Shown: positions 15,867 to 24,830, numbered from the stretch's first letter. The stretch: 26,452 bases of DNA from JBDHTO01 sp039808665 (GCA_039808665.1 JBDHTO010000005.1:1-26452); one strand, 5' to 3'. Translations and numbers: made by a program. Notes: a model not told the origin generated them from the letters alone.

Positions 15867-16348
15867 TCCAAAAAAAATGGTTTATTATCCCACTCACCAT
15901 CGCTGTGGTGTTTGGTTTGGATTTTTTAACAAAACAATGGATCATTGGTTTCTTGGAGCATCAGATTTCTGTCGAGGTGACTTCGTTTTTTAATCTGATT
16001 CTGACCTTCAATCGCGGTGTCAGCTTTTCCATGTTTCAAGCGGGATCCTCTCATGGGGTCATCATGTTAATTGGGCTTACATCCCTTTTGTCCATTCTGA
16101 TTGCTTATCTTGCCTGGAAAAGCACATTAACCGGAGAAAGAATTGCGTATGCGATGATTCTTGGGGGAGCGCTTGGCAATCTTTATGATCGTGTACGCCT
16201 TGGTGCTGTGGTTGATTTTTTAGATTTTCACCTTATGGGCCACCATTGGCCCGCATTCAATATTGCTGATAGTGCCATCTGTGTTGGTGCTGCACTTATC
16301 TTTCTCTGTCAATTCTTGTTAAACACTAAAAATAATAAAAAGGGTTAA
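15863..16348 (+). CDS. lspA: Lipoprotein signal peptidase (signal peptidase II)
   Basis: This inner-membrane aspartic protease removes the signal peptide of prolipoproteins after lipid modification. The protein has 161 residues and four membrane segments. The catalytic aspartates are Asp118 (GAVVDFLDF) and Asp136 (FNIADSAI), 18 residues apart as in E. coli LspA; GNLYDR (105-110) precedes them. Two lipoprotein precursors with clear lipoboxes lie just downstream in the same run, so enzyme and substrates are co-encoded. Confidence 0.97.
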   Translation: MIQKKWFIIPLTIAVVFGLDFLTKQWIIGFLEHQISVEVTSFFNLILTFNRGVSFSMFQAGSSHGVIMLIGLTSLLSILIAYLAWKSTLTGERIAYAMILGGALGNLYDRVRLGAVVDFLDFHLMGHHWPAFNIADSAICVGAALIFLCQFLLNTKNNKKG

Positions 16349-16353
16349 TTCTC

Positions 16354-16821
16354 ATGAAAAATTTCTATGCTATCACTTCTTTATTGTCTCTCTCCCTTTT
16401 ACTATCTGGATGTGATTCTGTTCGAAATACCTTGGGTCTGGATCACTACCAAGCCGATGCTTTTGCTGTTCCAACTAACCCACCGCTTGTTCTTCCACCA
16501 AGCTATAACCTTACCCCCCCTAAACCAGGTGCAGCTCCTACACATGTACAGACATCAGAAACAAAAGCGCAATCTGTTCTTCAAGTTGAGGATGCAAAAG
16601 TCCACAGTGGTTCAGGAACAGAAAAACAAATGATGAAAAATGCTCAAGTCAAAACCCCAGAAAATATCCGAGAGCTAGTAGACAAAGAGGCCGCAGATGA
16701 GGCAACATTAGAAGGGAAGCTCAATAAACAGGTAAAGTCCTGGAAAGAGCAAGCCAAAGAAAATTTTGAAAGCATCAAAGGCGAAAAAAAGCCTGAGACG
16801 GAAAAACATAAAGAAGGATAG
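16354..16821 (+). CDS. DUF3035-type lipoprotein
   Basis: The 155-residue lipoprotein has a signal peptide ending in the lipobox LLSGC (Cys20). After the lipidation site comes the segment DAFAVPTNPPLVLPPSYNL plus TPPKPG (about 35-59), the hallmark of DUF3035 proteins found next to lspA in many Alphaproteobacteria. The rest is charged, Lys/Glu-rich and probably extended or helical. The function of the family is unknown to me. It follows lspA after 5 nt and precedes the M16 pair after 7 nt, suggesting an envelope role with those peptidases. Confidence 0.85.
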   Translation: MKNFYAITSLLSLSLLLSGCDSVRNTLGLDHYQADAFAVPTNPPLVLPPSYNLTPPKPGAAPTHVQTSETKAQSVLQVEDAKVHSGSGTEKQMMKNAQVKTPENIRELVDKEAADEATLEGKLNKQVKSWKEQAKENFESIKGEKKPETEKHKEG

Positions 16822-16828
16822 AGAAAAA

Positions 16829-18277
16829 ATGACACGCTGGTTTATGGCCTTACTTTTCGGTATCAGTTTTGCCAGCGTCTCTACCTCAGAGGATCCGGAT
16901 CAGGAACGTCCTTCTCATCCATCACAAGAGAACAACGAAGCCAACCCAACAAAGAATCTTCCATTCCCTTTACTCCCCCCTTCTCCTGACCTTTCTCATA
17001 TAAAAATTTTGGAGGTTCCCCTAGAGAGAGGTGTCAAAGCGTGGCTTGTGAGAAGTGTCGAAGCTCCTGTCATTTCTTTAAACATTGTGTTACGTGGGTG
17101 CGGTTCTCGGGCAAAAATACCTAATAAAGCTGGAGTCGAAAGACTCGTTCTTGCCATGACCGATGAAGGTGCTGGAGAAATGGACTCTCGTGCATTCAAA
17201 CGCTTTCTCATCGAAAACAATATTGATTTTACAAGTGATAGCAGCCTAGACATTGCTGTGCTCTCTCTCCGATTTCCAAAAACATCGATCACACAAGGAT
17301 TTCAGGCTCTCAAACTCATCATCAGTCACCTTAATTTCAATGAAGATACCCTTAAAGATGTTAAACAGCGTCTTAAAGTCTCTTATAGGCAGGCCCTCGA
17401 AGATGACGGCAACATCATCAATGATGCCATATCATCTACTCTTGTCAAAAATACGGTCTATGAACATTCAACAAAGCAAGCCCTTGCAGACATTGATAAA
17501 ATCACATCCGAAGATCTGAAAAATTTCTACAAAGAATATTTTACTATTGATCGCCTTATCGTAGGCGTTTGTGGCGATATCACAGAGGGAGAGCTTAAAA
17601 ACTACATCAATACGGCATTCCAAGACATGCCAGAAAAATCTTCCTCCCCCAAACCTTCGCCTATTTCACCTCAAAACTTAGGGTCACGGACAAATATCCC
17701 AATTGATGTTCCACAAAGCACAGTTGCTTTTGCCCATCCTTTTGTGAGTCGCGCAGATCCCGATTTTTATGCCATGGATATTGCACTTGATATTTTTGGT
17801 GCGGGGGATTTTGAGGCACGACTTATGAAAAGCATTCGCGTGAATCAAGGACTTGCTTACGGAGCTGTTGCAGAGCCTCTTCCTGCCGAACTCCTTTCCA
17901 TGGTTTATGGATCTGCGTCAACACGCACACAAACCGTTGAAAAAGTCGTTTCTCTTATTCGAAATGAATGGGATACCTTTGTTACCAAAGGTGCAACACC
18001 CGAGGAGGTTTCTAACGCTAAGGAAAAAAACATCGCTCAATTTGCACTTCGTCTTTCCAGCACACCTCAAGTTGCATCTGTTCTGTGCGCCATCCAATAT
18101 CATAATCTTGGTATAGACTTCCTTCAAAAGCGTAAGGATATCATTAGCGCCCTCACCACAGAGCAAATTAATACTGCAATAAAAAAACATCTCTCATCCG
18201 ATAAACTCACCTTTTTTGTAGGCGGAAGAGAACTTCAACCTTCGACATTACCCGCTACATCAAAGGGAGCCGCATAA
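16829..18277 (+). CDS. M16-family peptidase homologue, zinc site lost
   Basis: The protein has 482 residues and a probable signal peptide (MTRWFMALLFGISFASVS), followed by a low-complexity Pro/Asn/Glu linker (about 20-55) and two M16-like domains. Where active members have HxxEH this one reads AGVERLVLAMTDEGAG (101-116), so the zinc-binding residues are missing and it is probably a non-catalytic partner. The later segment with RVNQGLAYG retains the conserved R/Y elements of the C-terminal domain, which fits a subunit that completes the substrate chamber. I chose ATG at 16829, preceded by AAGGATAGAG, over a start inside the previous gene that would spoil the signal peptide. It abuts the catalytic M16 gene, and the pair is probably a periplasmic heterodimer. 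Confidence 0.85.
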   Translation: MTRWFMALLFGISFASVSTSEDPDQERPSHPSQENNEANPTKNLPFPLLPPSPDLSHIKILEVPLERGVKAWLVRSVEAPVISLNIVLRGCGSRAKIPNKAGVERLVLAMTDEGAGEMDSRAFKRFLIENNIDFTSDSSLDIAVLSLRFPKTSITQGFQALKLIISHLNFNEDTLKDVKQRLKVSYRQALEDDGNIINDAISSTLVKNTVYEHSTKQALADIDKITSEDLKNFYKEYFTIDRLIVGVCGDITEGELKNYINTAFQDMPEKSSSPKPSPISPQNLGSRTNIPIDVPQSTVAFAHPFVSRADPDFYAMDIALDIFGAGDFEARLMKSIRVNQGLAYGAVAEPLPAELLSMVYGSASTRTQTVEKVVSLIRNEWDTFVTKGATPEEVSNAKEKNIAQFALRLSSTPQVASVLCAIQYHNLGIDFLQKRKDIISALTTEQINTAIKKHLSSDKLTFFVGGRELQPSTLPATSKGAA

Positions 18278-19603
18278 ATGAGACTTCTCCTTTCACTTTT
18301 TTTTGTGTGTTTTTTGATTGGATGTGAAAAACCAAAAGATCGAGGAATTTTTGGGCACAAATCCTTTAGCCTTAGCAATGGCTTAGATGTTTATGTGATT
18401 GAAAATAAATTCACCTCACTCATCAATGTTCATGTTTTTTATAAGGTTGGAACAGCCGATGACCCTTCTGCGGAACGGGGTCTTTCCCATTTTCTAGAGC
18501 ATCTTATGTTCAAGGGCACAGAAAAATTTCCAAAAAACTCCCTTGATCAGATTCTTTCTCGTCAAGGTACCGATTTCAACGCCTACACAACCCAAGATTT
18601 CACCGCATATACATCCACAGCATCCGCAGATCAGCTTGAGCTTATTCTGATTCTTGAGGCGGATCGTATGAACTCTTTAAGTTTTTCAAAGGACAGTGTT
18701 GATAAGGAAAAGCAAGTCGTCCTCGAAGAACGTGCCATGCGCCTAGAAAACAATCCCTTTGGCCCCGCACAAGAAGAATTCCTGAGGGTTTTATATGGAA
18801 ATCATCCCTATGGTATTCCGCCTATTGGTTATGTAAAGCATATCAATGCCTACTCCCAAGAGAGTGCTATGGCACACTATAAAAAATACTACACACCCCA
18901 AAATGCCTTCATCCTTGTGACAGGCAATGCCAGTGTGGAAAAAGTTAAATCTCTTGTTGAAAAGTACTTTCAATCCATTCCAGGAGGTGAAAAAATCACT
19001 CGTCAACGTTTGACAGAACGCCCCTCTTCCTCAAATATTACCATACGGAATAAATCCCCCAGGATACAGCTGACCTACGTTCACATGAGTTATCATGCCC
19101 CAAACTTCAAGTCAGAAGGTCACGAACATGCGATTCCTCTCAAGATTCTTTCTCATATCATTGCAGGAAATGAACTGAGTCGCCTTTATGAAAAATTTGT
19201 AGAGGGCGAAAAAATCGCTGCTGACGTTGATTCTGAGTATAACTATACTTCGTTCGATCCTCAGGATTTTTCCTTCGGCATGACATTGATTTCCGGGATA
19301 AATCCGGATGAAGCTATTAAAAAAATGCGCACTGAAATTCAAAGTCTTGTCACAGCTGGCATTACGGAGCAGGAGTTGAATCAGGCAAAACGGGACCTCA
19401 CGGCAAATTTTGCCTTTGTCCTGGATGGAATCACCCAACCTGCAAAATATTTTTCACCCATCGCCAATGGATATTCTGTGGAAAATATTGAACATTTGGA
19501 CAAAAAAATTAATCAAGTCACGCTGGAGCAGCTCAATGCCGCAATACGTTACCTCCTTTCCTCTGATCCTGCTGTAACTCTCATCCTTCTTCCCAACCGA
19601 TAG
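18278..19603 (+). CDS. M16-family zinc metallopeptidase, lipoprotein
   Basis: The 441-residue zinc protease has an intact HxxEH site, His71-Phe-Leu-Glu74-His75 in GLSHFLEHLMFKGT. The third ligand is probably Glu150 or Glu151 (VVLEE), at the usual spacing of about 75 residues. The N-terminus is a lipoprotein signal with lipobox LIGC (Cys16), so it should be anchored to a membrane facing the periplasm. The start follows the preceding stop with no gap and has GGGAG about 9 nt upstream. Pairing with the zinc-less M16 protein before it matches two-subunit M16 peptidases such as mitochondrial processing peptidase and bacterial PqqL-like pairs. Natural substrates are unknown; small unfolded peptides are typical for the family. 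Confidence 0.93.
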   Translation: MRLLLSLFFVCFLIGCEKPKDRGIFGHKSFSLSNGLDVYVIENKFTSLINVHVFYKVGTADDPSAERGLSHFLEHLMFKGTEKFPKNSLDQILSRQGTDFNAYTTQDFTAYTSTASADQLELILILEADRMNSLSFSKDSVDKEKQVVLEERAMRLENNPFGPAQEEFLRVLYGNHPYGIPPIGYVKHINAYSQESAMAHYKKYYTPQNAFILVTGNASVEKVKSLVEKYFQSIPGGEKITRQRLTERPSSSNITIRNKSPRIQLTYVHMSYHAPNFKSEGHEHAIPLKILSHIIAGNELSRLYEKFVEGEKIAADVDSEYNYTSFDPQDFSFGMTLISGINPDEAIKKMRTEIQSLVTAGITEQELNQAKRDLTANFAFVLDGITQPAKYFSPIANGYSVENIEHLDKKINQVTLEQLNAAIRYLLSSDPAVTLILLPNR

Positions 19604-19611
19604 GCCTCTAT

Positions 19612-20091
19612 ATGAAATATCTTCTTTCACTCATCATTTTTATATTGCCAGCATTGGCTCAAAATCCGGAGATTTCTGTGACAGAACAACGCCCTCTTTT
19701 TCATTTTCAAAAAGCTGTTGTAGTAGAGGGAGATAAAATTGCAGGAAGTCAACTCGGATGTCCCACAGCGAATATTTATCCAAACGGACTTAACCTTTCG
19801 TCAGGCGTATATGTAGGTCGCGTTCAATGGGATGGACAGACCTGGGGCGCCATGATGTATGTTCCCTCAGAGTATCAGTTGGCCAATGAACCAAAGTGCA
19901 AGGGACTTTTTGAGGTTCATTTGATTGATCTTCCCACCGAAAAATCAAATCTTTATGGTCAAGTGATTTCAGGAGATGTTCTTTCTTTTATACGCAACCC
20001 TGTGCCCTGGACCACAGTAGAGGCGATGAAAGAAAAGCTCGAAGCAGATATTTATGCTTGCAGACTCTGGATAGAGAAAAATTCTCAATAA
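19612..20091 (+). CDS. Signal-peptide-bearing riboflavin-kinase-like protein
   Basis: The protein has 159 residues. Residues 1-16 form a signal peptide (MKYLLSLIIFILPALA). The remainder matches the riboflavin kinase domain that normally forms the C-terminal half of cytoplasmic RibF: a GxxxGxPTAN loop (LGCPTANI, 48-55), GVYVGRV (65-71), FEVHLIDL with Glu101 at the catalytic position (100-107), LYG (114-116), FIR (126-128), and the closing helix. The N-terminal adenylyltransferase half of RibF is absent. The segment normally reading NIGxRPT is replaced by MYVPSEYQLANEP. Three cysteines (50, 96, 150) are present. Export is odd because ATP is not expected in the periplasm, so flavin binding rather than phosphorylation is a possibility. 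It follows the M16 peptidase after 8 nt and its end overlaps convergent ctaA by 7 nt. Confidence 0.75.
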   Translation: MKYLLSLIIFILPALAQNPEISVTEQRPLFHFQKAVVVEGDKIAGSQLGCPTANIYPNGLNLSSGVYVGRVQWDGQTWGAMMYVPSEYQLANEPKCKGLFEVHLIDLPTEKSNLYGQVISGDVLSFIRNPVPWTTVEAMKEKLEADIYACRLWIEKNSQ

Positions 20092-21086
20092 CTCGGCTTT
20101 CTTCTTGACCGATAAAAAAGACTCAATACCACAGAAAATAGCAAAATGGCGCCAAATTGGTGCATAAGCGCAAGTTTTACGGGGACAATATAAATAAGTG
20201 TCGCAACACCTAAGCAGATTTGTAATGCTGCACTCAATGCGAGAATCGACGCACTTTGAGTCATGCCGTAACTCATCAATCGCAAACTCGTTAAAAGAGC
20301 CATGATAAAGGTCACAATGCCCAACCACCGGTGAACAAGTTGAACCGTCACTTGATTCTCAACAAAGTTTATGATCCATGGTGATTGATGTAGCCATTCC
20401 GAGGGGATCCACTGACCACCCATAAGCGGAAAAGTATTATAAAGGCTTCCCGCACGCAAACCCGCAACAAAAGCACCATAAATAATTGTCAGCATCGTCA
20501 TGGCAAGGAGCGTATGCAAGATCCCCCTAAGACGATAAAGGGAAGATTCTCCATGAGGCAGAAAGTCAAAAATAGTCCAAAGCATAAAGCCCAATAAAAC
20601 AAATGCCATGGATAGGTGTGCCGCTAAGCGATAATGACTCACATAAGGGTTGTCAACAAGGCCACTCTTCACCATATACCATCCCATAAATCCTTGAATC
20701 AGAATCAACATCGCAATAACTGCAAGGCGCTTCTTCAAATGAATGCCAAGTTTCCCCCAAAACATGATGAAGGGAATGAGAAAGACAAGTCCAAGAATCC
20801 GACCAAGCAACCGATGGCTGTACTCCATCCAAAAAATAAATTTAAAACCGCTTAGGTCCATATCCATATGTTTGAGTTTATATTCGGGGAAAGACTGATA
20901 ATTCAAAAATTCTTTTGCCCACGCAGCTTCTGAAAAGGGAGGAAGAATCCCAGAAATCGGTTTCCATGCCGTAATGGAAAGGCCTGACTCTGTCAATCTT
21001 GTCGCACCACCAAGAAGTATCATGGCAACTACCAAAATAGTGCAAATACTAAGCCACAAGAGAATGGACCGAGAAGATACTTTCAT
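20085..21086 (-). CDS. ctaA: Heme A synthase (COX15/CtaA)
   Basis: This inner-membrane enzyme oxidises the methyl group of heme O to give heme A for aa3-type cytochrome oxidase. The 333-residue protein has about eight membrane helices and the COX15-type N-terminus (GGATRLTESGLSITAWKPISG, here residues 26-46). The heme-ligand histidines are at His91 (EYSHRLLGR), His157 (RLAAHLS), His252 (QLVHRWLG) and His309 (LMHQFGA). GAFVAGLRAG and NTFPLMGG are also typical. Its ATG at 21086 is preceded by GAGGAC. It follows birA after a 33-nt gap, on the same strand as the nuo genes. Confidence 0.96.
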   Translation of the reverse strand: MKVSSRSILLWLSICTILVVAMILLGGATRLTESGLSITAWKPISGILPPFSEAAWAKEFLNYQSFPEYKLKHMDMDLSGFKFIFWMEYSHRLLGRILGLVFLIPFIMFWGKLGIHLKKRLAVIAMLILIQGFMGWYMVKSGLVDNPYVSHYRLAAHLSMAFVLLGFMLWTIFDFLPHGESSLYRLRGILHTLLAMTMLTIIYGAFVAGLRAGSLYNTFPLMGGQWIPSEWLHQSPWIINFVENQVTVQLVHRWLGIVTFIMALLTSLRLMSYGMTQSASILALSAALQICLGVATLIYIVPVKLALMHQFGAILLFSVVLSLFYRSRRKPSY

Positions 21087-21119
21087 ATTCTGTCCTCATA
21101 AAAAAACCTTTAAATAAGC

Positions 21120-21869
21120 TTAGGAAATCACGTCTCCTGATGCAAAAGTTTTTCTCTCTCCATTTAAAAGATCGAGGATAATATGCCCCTCATCCGATAG
21201 GCTCACAAAAGCCCCTTCGAAGGTTTTTTGCCCCAAAGAGACTTTAAGCCGCACCCCTTTGGGTGTTTGCTCAAAAAATCTATTTTTGAGAAAGTCTGGC
21301 CCCTTTTCTAGGAAATCCTGTTCTAAAGCTTCGAAAGTTTTAAGAATAGATGAAAGACAGAGAGAAACACTGGGTACAGACTCCGCAAAGTCAGAAAGGG
21401 CACATGCCGGCGTCCGTGTATTTTCAGGCTTAGACACAATATTAACACCGAATCCCATACCTATAACGACATGAACGTCGTCTTTTTCTTTGAGATATTC
21501 TGTGAGTACCCCTGAAATTTTTCTTCCCCCCACCAAAACATCATTCGGCCATTTCAGGATCACTTTTTGATAAATAAAAGTTGAAATCACTTCCTGAATG
21601 GCAAAACCCATCAGCATGGCATACCAACCCAGACTTTCCTTTGGGGATGACCATAAAAGCGTCGCAAGAAGATTTCCTTTTTCCGATTCCCATGACCTTG
21701 AGAAGCGTCCCCTTCCCCGAGTTTGAACATCCGCCAGGATGACAGTCCCCTTAGGTGAACCACGCTGAAACAGAAGCCGTGCCTCATCCATTGTGCTTGT
21801 GAGACTTTCGTAATGAAGAATCTTAAATTCCCGTGACACGTTAGGAGTAAAAAAGCGTTGCAGCTGCAA
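21120..21869 (-). CDS. birA: Biotin--[acetyl-CoA-carboxylase] ligase
   Basis: This cytoplasmic enzyme attaches biotin to the carboxyl carrier protein of acetyl-CoA carboxylase. The 249-residue protein is of the short type: it lacks the N-terminal DNA-binding domain of E. coli BirA, so it should not act as a repressor. The biotinyl-AMP loop GRGR is at 52-55 (TRGRGRFSRSW), KWPNDVLV at 106-113 with the catalytic lysine region, and GRKISGVLTE follows. No ATG is available near the front: the best start is TTG at 21869, inside the last 29 nt of nuoN, which implies translational coupling. The nuoN-birA adjacency is common in Alphaproteobacteria. Confidence 0.93.
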   Translation of the reverse strand: MQLQRFFTPNVSREFKILHYESLTSTMDEARLLFQRGSPKGTVILADVQTRGRGRFSRSWESEKGNLLATLLWSSPKESLGWYAMLMGFAIQEVISTFIYQKVILKWPNDVLVGGRKISGVLTEYLKEKDDVHVVIGMGFGVNIVSKPENTRTPACALSDFAESVPSVSLCLSSILKTFEALEQDFLEKGPDFLKNRFFEQTPKGVRLKVSLGQKTFEGAFVSLSDEGHIILDLLNGERKTFASGDVIS

Positions 21870-23295
21870 GACCCGACCAATTCAAAAGATAGGTCGGAAC
21901 AAAAATAACCGTTGCAATCACCAGAAGGGAAAAGATAATTACGCCATAACTCATCCCTACCCGTGCAGGAATCATGGATGAAAGCCCTTGCTTTGAGGGA
22001 TCAAAAAAGATGAGCTTCAACACATTGAGGTAGTAAAAAGCAGCAATTACTGTAGAAAGAACCATCACAAAGGCAATCGCATAATACTCCGCACTTACGG
22101 TCGCCTGGAGCAAAAATAATTTCCCCAAAAATCCGGGGAAAGGAGGAAGTCCAGCAAGAGAGAGGATCAAAATAGCAATAGATGCCGACAAAAACGGTTT
22201 TTCGGATGCAATCCCCTTAAGGTCAGAAAGATCCTCAACAACGTAACCACGCCTTAGCAAAACCATGATGCAAGACAAAAATCCTACAATCCCCACAATA
22301 TATAGCGTTGTATAAAAAAGACTGGAACGCAGACCTTCTTCTGTCGCAATAGCAAGACCGAGCAAAGAAAATCCAACACTACTGATGGATGCATAAGCAA
22401 GGAAACGCTTCAAACTTGTCTGAAGAACAGCAGCAATAGCCCCTACAAGCATGGACAATGCAGAAATCACGAACACAATAGGTTGCCAATGCTCCATGAG
22501 GTAGTAAAATGGACCTGAAAAAAGTCGCATTACCACAGCAAGGGCTGCAATCTTGGGCGCTGTAGAAAAAAACAAAAGAAGTGGATAGGGGGTTCCCTGA
22601 TAAACATCCGGGGACCACATATGAAAGGGAACCGCCGCCATTTTAAAACCAAGGCCGGCTATGACAAGGAAAGCACCAATCATCAATCCATAGGATACTC
22701 TCTCTCCACCATGAAGAATCTGCTCAAACACATAAAAATTTGTTGTCCCTGTATAGCCGTAAAGAAGAGAGATCCCAAAAAGGATAAACGCAGAAGCAAC
22801 GGCCCCTAGGATAAAATATTTAACAACCGCTTCTGTCACATATTTTTCTTCGTGATGCAGCCCCAAAAGCACATAAATTGACAAGCTTTGAAGTTCTAAC
22901 CCTACAAAAAATGTTAAAAAATCATGGGCAGACACAAGGACAAACATTCCGAGAATAGAGGCCAAAAAGAGAATGGCAAACTCAAAATGGCGGATATTAA
23001 AAAATGCATAGTTCGCACGAATATTTAAAAAGACAGCAATCCCAGAGATCGCAATCACTGTTTTGATAAAAATCGCAAAACTGTCACTCATAAAGTGACC
23101 ATTAAAAGTCAGATCTCGAAGGCTTGGCACATAGTAAAGAAAGACCCCCGCCGCCAAGAGAGAAAGCGCTGCAAGATCAAAAATAAGACGTTTTGTCTTC
23201 TCACGAAAAATTGCACCGACCATGACCAAAAGCAAAATCATGGCCAGCAAAATAGCTTCTGGAAGTGCAGGAAGAACGTAAGCAACGAGTGTCAT
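21841..23295 (-). CDS. nuoN: NADH-quinone oxidoreductase subunit N
   Basis: This antiporter-like proton-pumping subunit belongs to the complex I membrane arm. It has 484 residues and about 14 membrane helices. Conserved parts include GLELQSLSIYVLLG, the GLGFKMAAVPFHMWSPDVYQG segment with the functional lysine of the broken helix (about residues 215-235), and LAYASISSVGFSLLG. It overlaps nuoM by 4 nt at its start and birA by 29 nt at its end. Confidence 0.97.
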   Translation of the reverse strand: MTLVAYVLPALPEAILLAMILLLVMVGAIFREKTKRLIFDLAALSLLAAGVFLYYVPSLRDLTFNGHFMSDSFAIFIKTVIAISGIAVFLNIRANYAFFNIRHFEFAILFLASILGMFVLVSAHDFLTFFVGLELQSLSIYVLLGLHHEEKYVTEAVVKYFILGAVASAFILFGISLLYGYTGTTNFYVFEQILHGGERVSYGLMIGAFLVIAGLGFKMAAVPFHMWSPDVYQGTPYPLLLFFSTAPKIAALAVVMRLFSGPFYYLMEHWQPIVFVISALSMLVGAIAAVLQTSLKRFLAYASISSVGFSLLGLAIATEEGLRSSLFYTTLYIVGIVGFLSCIMVLLRRGYVVEDLSDLKGIASEKPFLSASIAILILSLAGLPPFPGFLGKLFLLQATVSAEYYAIAFVMVLSTVIAAFYYLNVLKLIFFDPSKQGLSSMIPARVGMSYGVIIFSLLVIATVIFVPTYLLNWSGLAAATLFYS

Positions 23296-24830
23296 TTCAT
23301 CCCTTTCTTTGCAAGTGGCTTAATATCAAATAGTCCATTGAAAATCATATCACTTGTTTTACGTTTTCCCTCATAGGTTTTTAAGATATTTTGCGTCGCA
23401 GGCGAAATGATATTGAAAAGAGGTTGGGGATAAAGACCAATCACAAAAACGGGAACCGCCAAGGCCATCATGACAACAACTTCTGAGCCTTTAATATCAA
23501 ATAACCCTTTTGGATCCAGCGCTGGGTTAAGTTTTTCATAAACAACCCTCCGGTAAAGCCAAAGAGCATAGGCAGCACCAATAATAACACCAAGCACAGC
23601 AATCCCTGCAATGGTTGGAGAAACAGCAAAACTTCCAAGAAGCGCAAAAAACTCTCCCAAAAATCCGCTTGTCCCAGGAAGACCAATGGATGCCAACGTA
23701 AAGATCATGAAAAAGACAGCATAACGGGGCATTTTTTCCACAAGACCGCCATACTTGGCAATCTCTTTTGTATGAAATCGCTCATACACAACCCCCACAC
23801 AGAAAAAGAGCGCTGCAGAAGTTAAGCCATGGCTAATCATCTGAGTCATACCTCCCACCATACCTTGGGGATGAAATGTGAAAAGACCAAGGGTGACAAA
23901 ACCCATATGTGCAATGGAGGAATAGGCCACAAGTTTTTTCATATCCTTTTGAGCAAGGGCGACAAAGGATGTATACACAATCGCAATAAGACTCAAAAGA
24001 TACACAAGCGGTGCAAAATAATAGGAAGCATCCGGCAGAAGAGGAATAGACAGACGGAGCATACCATAACCACCAAGCTTCAAAAGAATACCCGCCAAAA
24101 TCATGGACCCAAGTGTGGGCGCCTCAACGTGAGCATCGGGAAGCCAAGTGTGCACTGGCCACATAGGAACTTTGACAGCAAACGATACAAAAAGAGCAAG
24201 CCACAAAATTTTTTGTGTATAGGGAGCAAAATTGGAATACATAAGCTCAACCATATTTGTTGTCCCCGACTCAAAGTACATCACAACAAAAGCGATCAGC
24301 ATGAGAACGGATCCCGCCAAAGTATAGAGGAAAAACTTAAATGCCGCATAAACACGCCTGTCCCCACCCCAAATACCGATAATAAGAAACATAGGAATCA
24401 AAACGGCTTCAAAAAATACATAAAAAAGCACAAGATCGAGAGACGCAAAAACCCCCATTAACATCGCCTGAAGCAAGAGAAAAGCGATATAAAATTCCCT
24501 CACGCGATGAACCTTAAAGGGGTGAGCAAAGCAAACAACCATCAAAAAATTAGTGAGGATAATAAAGCTTAGAGAGATCCCATCAATTCCCAAATGAAAG
24601 GAGCTTCCAAAGGCGGGAATCCACATATATTTTTCAACAAATTGAAATCCTGAAAAACTAGGATCGAGATTCATCCACAAATAAACACTCAGGGTAAGAG
24701 TCATCAGGCTTGTGAGCATGGCCACCCTTGGTGCATTAAGTTCGCTTGCATGCCTGCGAATAAACATCACAGCAAGCGCCCCAAAGAGAGGAATAAGAAT
24801 CAAGAGAGAGAGTAAAGGGACACTATTCAT
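23292..24830 (-). CDS. nuoM: NADH-quinone oxidoreductase subunit M
   Basis: The 512-residue proton-pumping subunit of complex I has about 14 membrane helices. Typical segments are FVFFEAVLIPMFLIIGIWGG (the conserved glutamate in the first half), PMWPVHTWLPDAHVEAPT, and KKLVAYSSIAHMGFV. I chose ATG at 24830 because GGGGGA lies 7 nt before it and it gives an ATGA overlap with the nuoL stop; a TTG five codons earlier is less likely. Confidence 0.97.
   Translation of the reverse strand: MNSVPLLSLLILIPLFGALAVMFIRRHASELNAPRVAMLTSLMTLTLSVYLWMNLDPSFSGFQFVEKYMWIPAFGSSFHLGIDGISLSFIILTNFLMVVCFAHPFKVHRVREFYIAFLLLQAMLMGVFASLDLVLFYVFFEAVLIPMFLIIGIWGGDRRVYAAFKFFLYTLAGSVLMLIAFVVMYFESGTTNMVELMYSNFAPYTQKILWLALFVSFAVKVPMWPVHTWLPDAHVEAPTLGSMILAGILLKLGGYGMLRLSIPLLPDASYYFAPLVYLLSLIAIVYTSFVALAQKDMKKLVAYSSIAHMGFVTLGLFTFHPQGMVGGMTQMISHGLTSAALFFCVGVVYERFHTKEIAKYGGLVEKMPRYAVFFMIFTLASIGLPGTSGFLGEFFALLGSFAVSPTIAGIAVLGVIIGAAYALWLYRRVVYEKLNPALDPKGLFDIKGSEVVVMMALAVPVFVIGLYPQPLFNIISPATQNILKTYEGKRKTSDMIFNGLFDIKPLAKKGMK

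Noticed and set aside
16766..16828. Upstream ATG extending the first M16 protein by 21 residues
   Set aside because: The extra Lys/Arg-rich stretch lies inside the DUF3035 gene and would bury the signal peptide; ATG at 16829 has a good ribosome binding site.
23829..24461. Plus-strand open frame of 210 codons
   Set aside because: It is antisense to nuoM; the Lys/His/Asn-rich translation is what the complement of membrane-helix codons gives.
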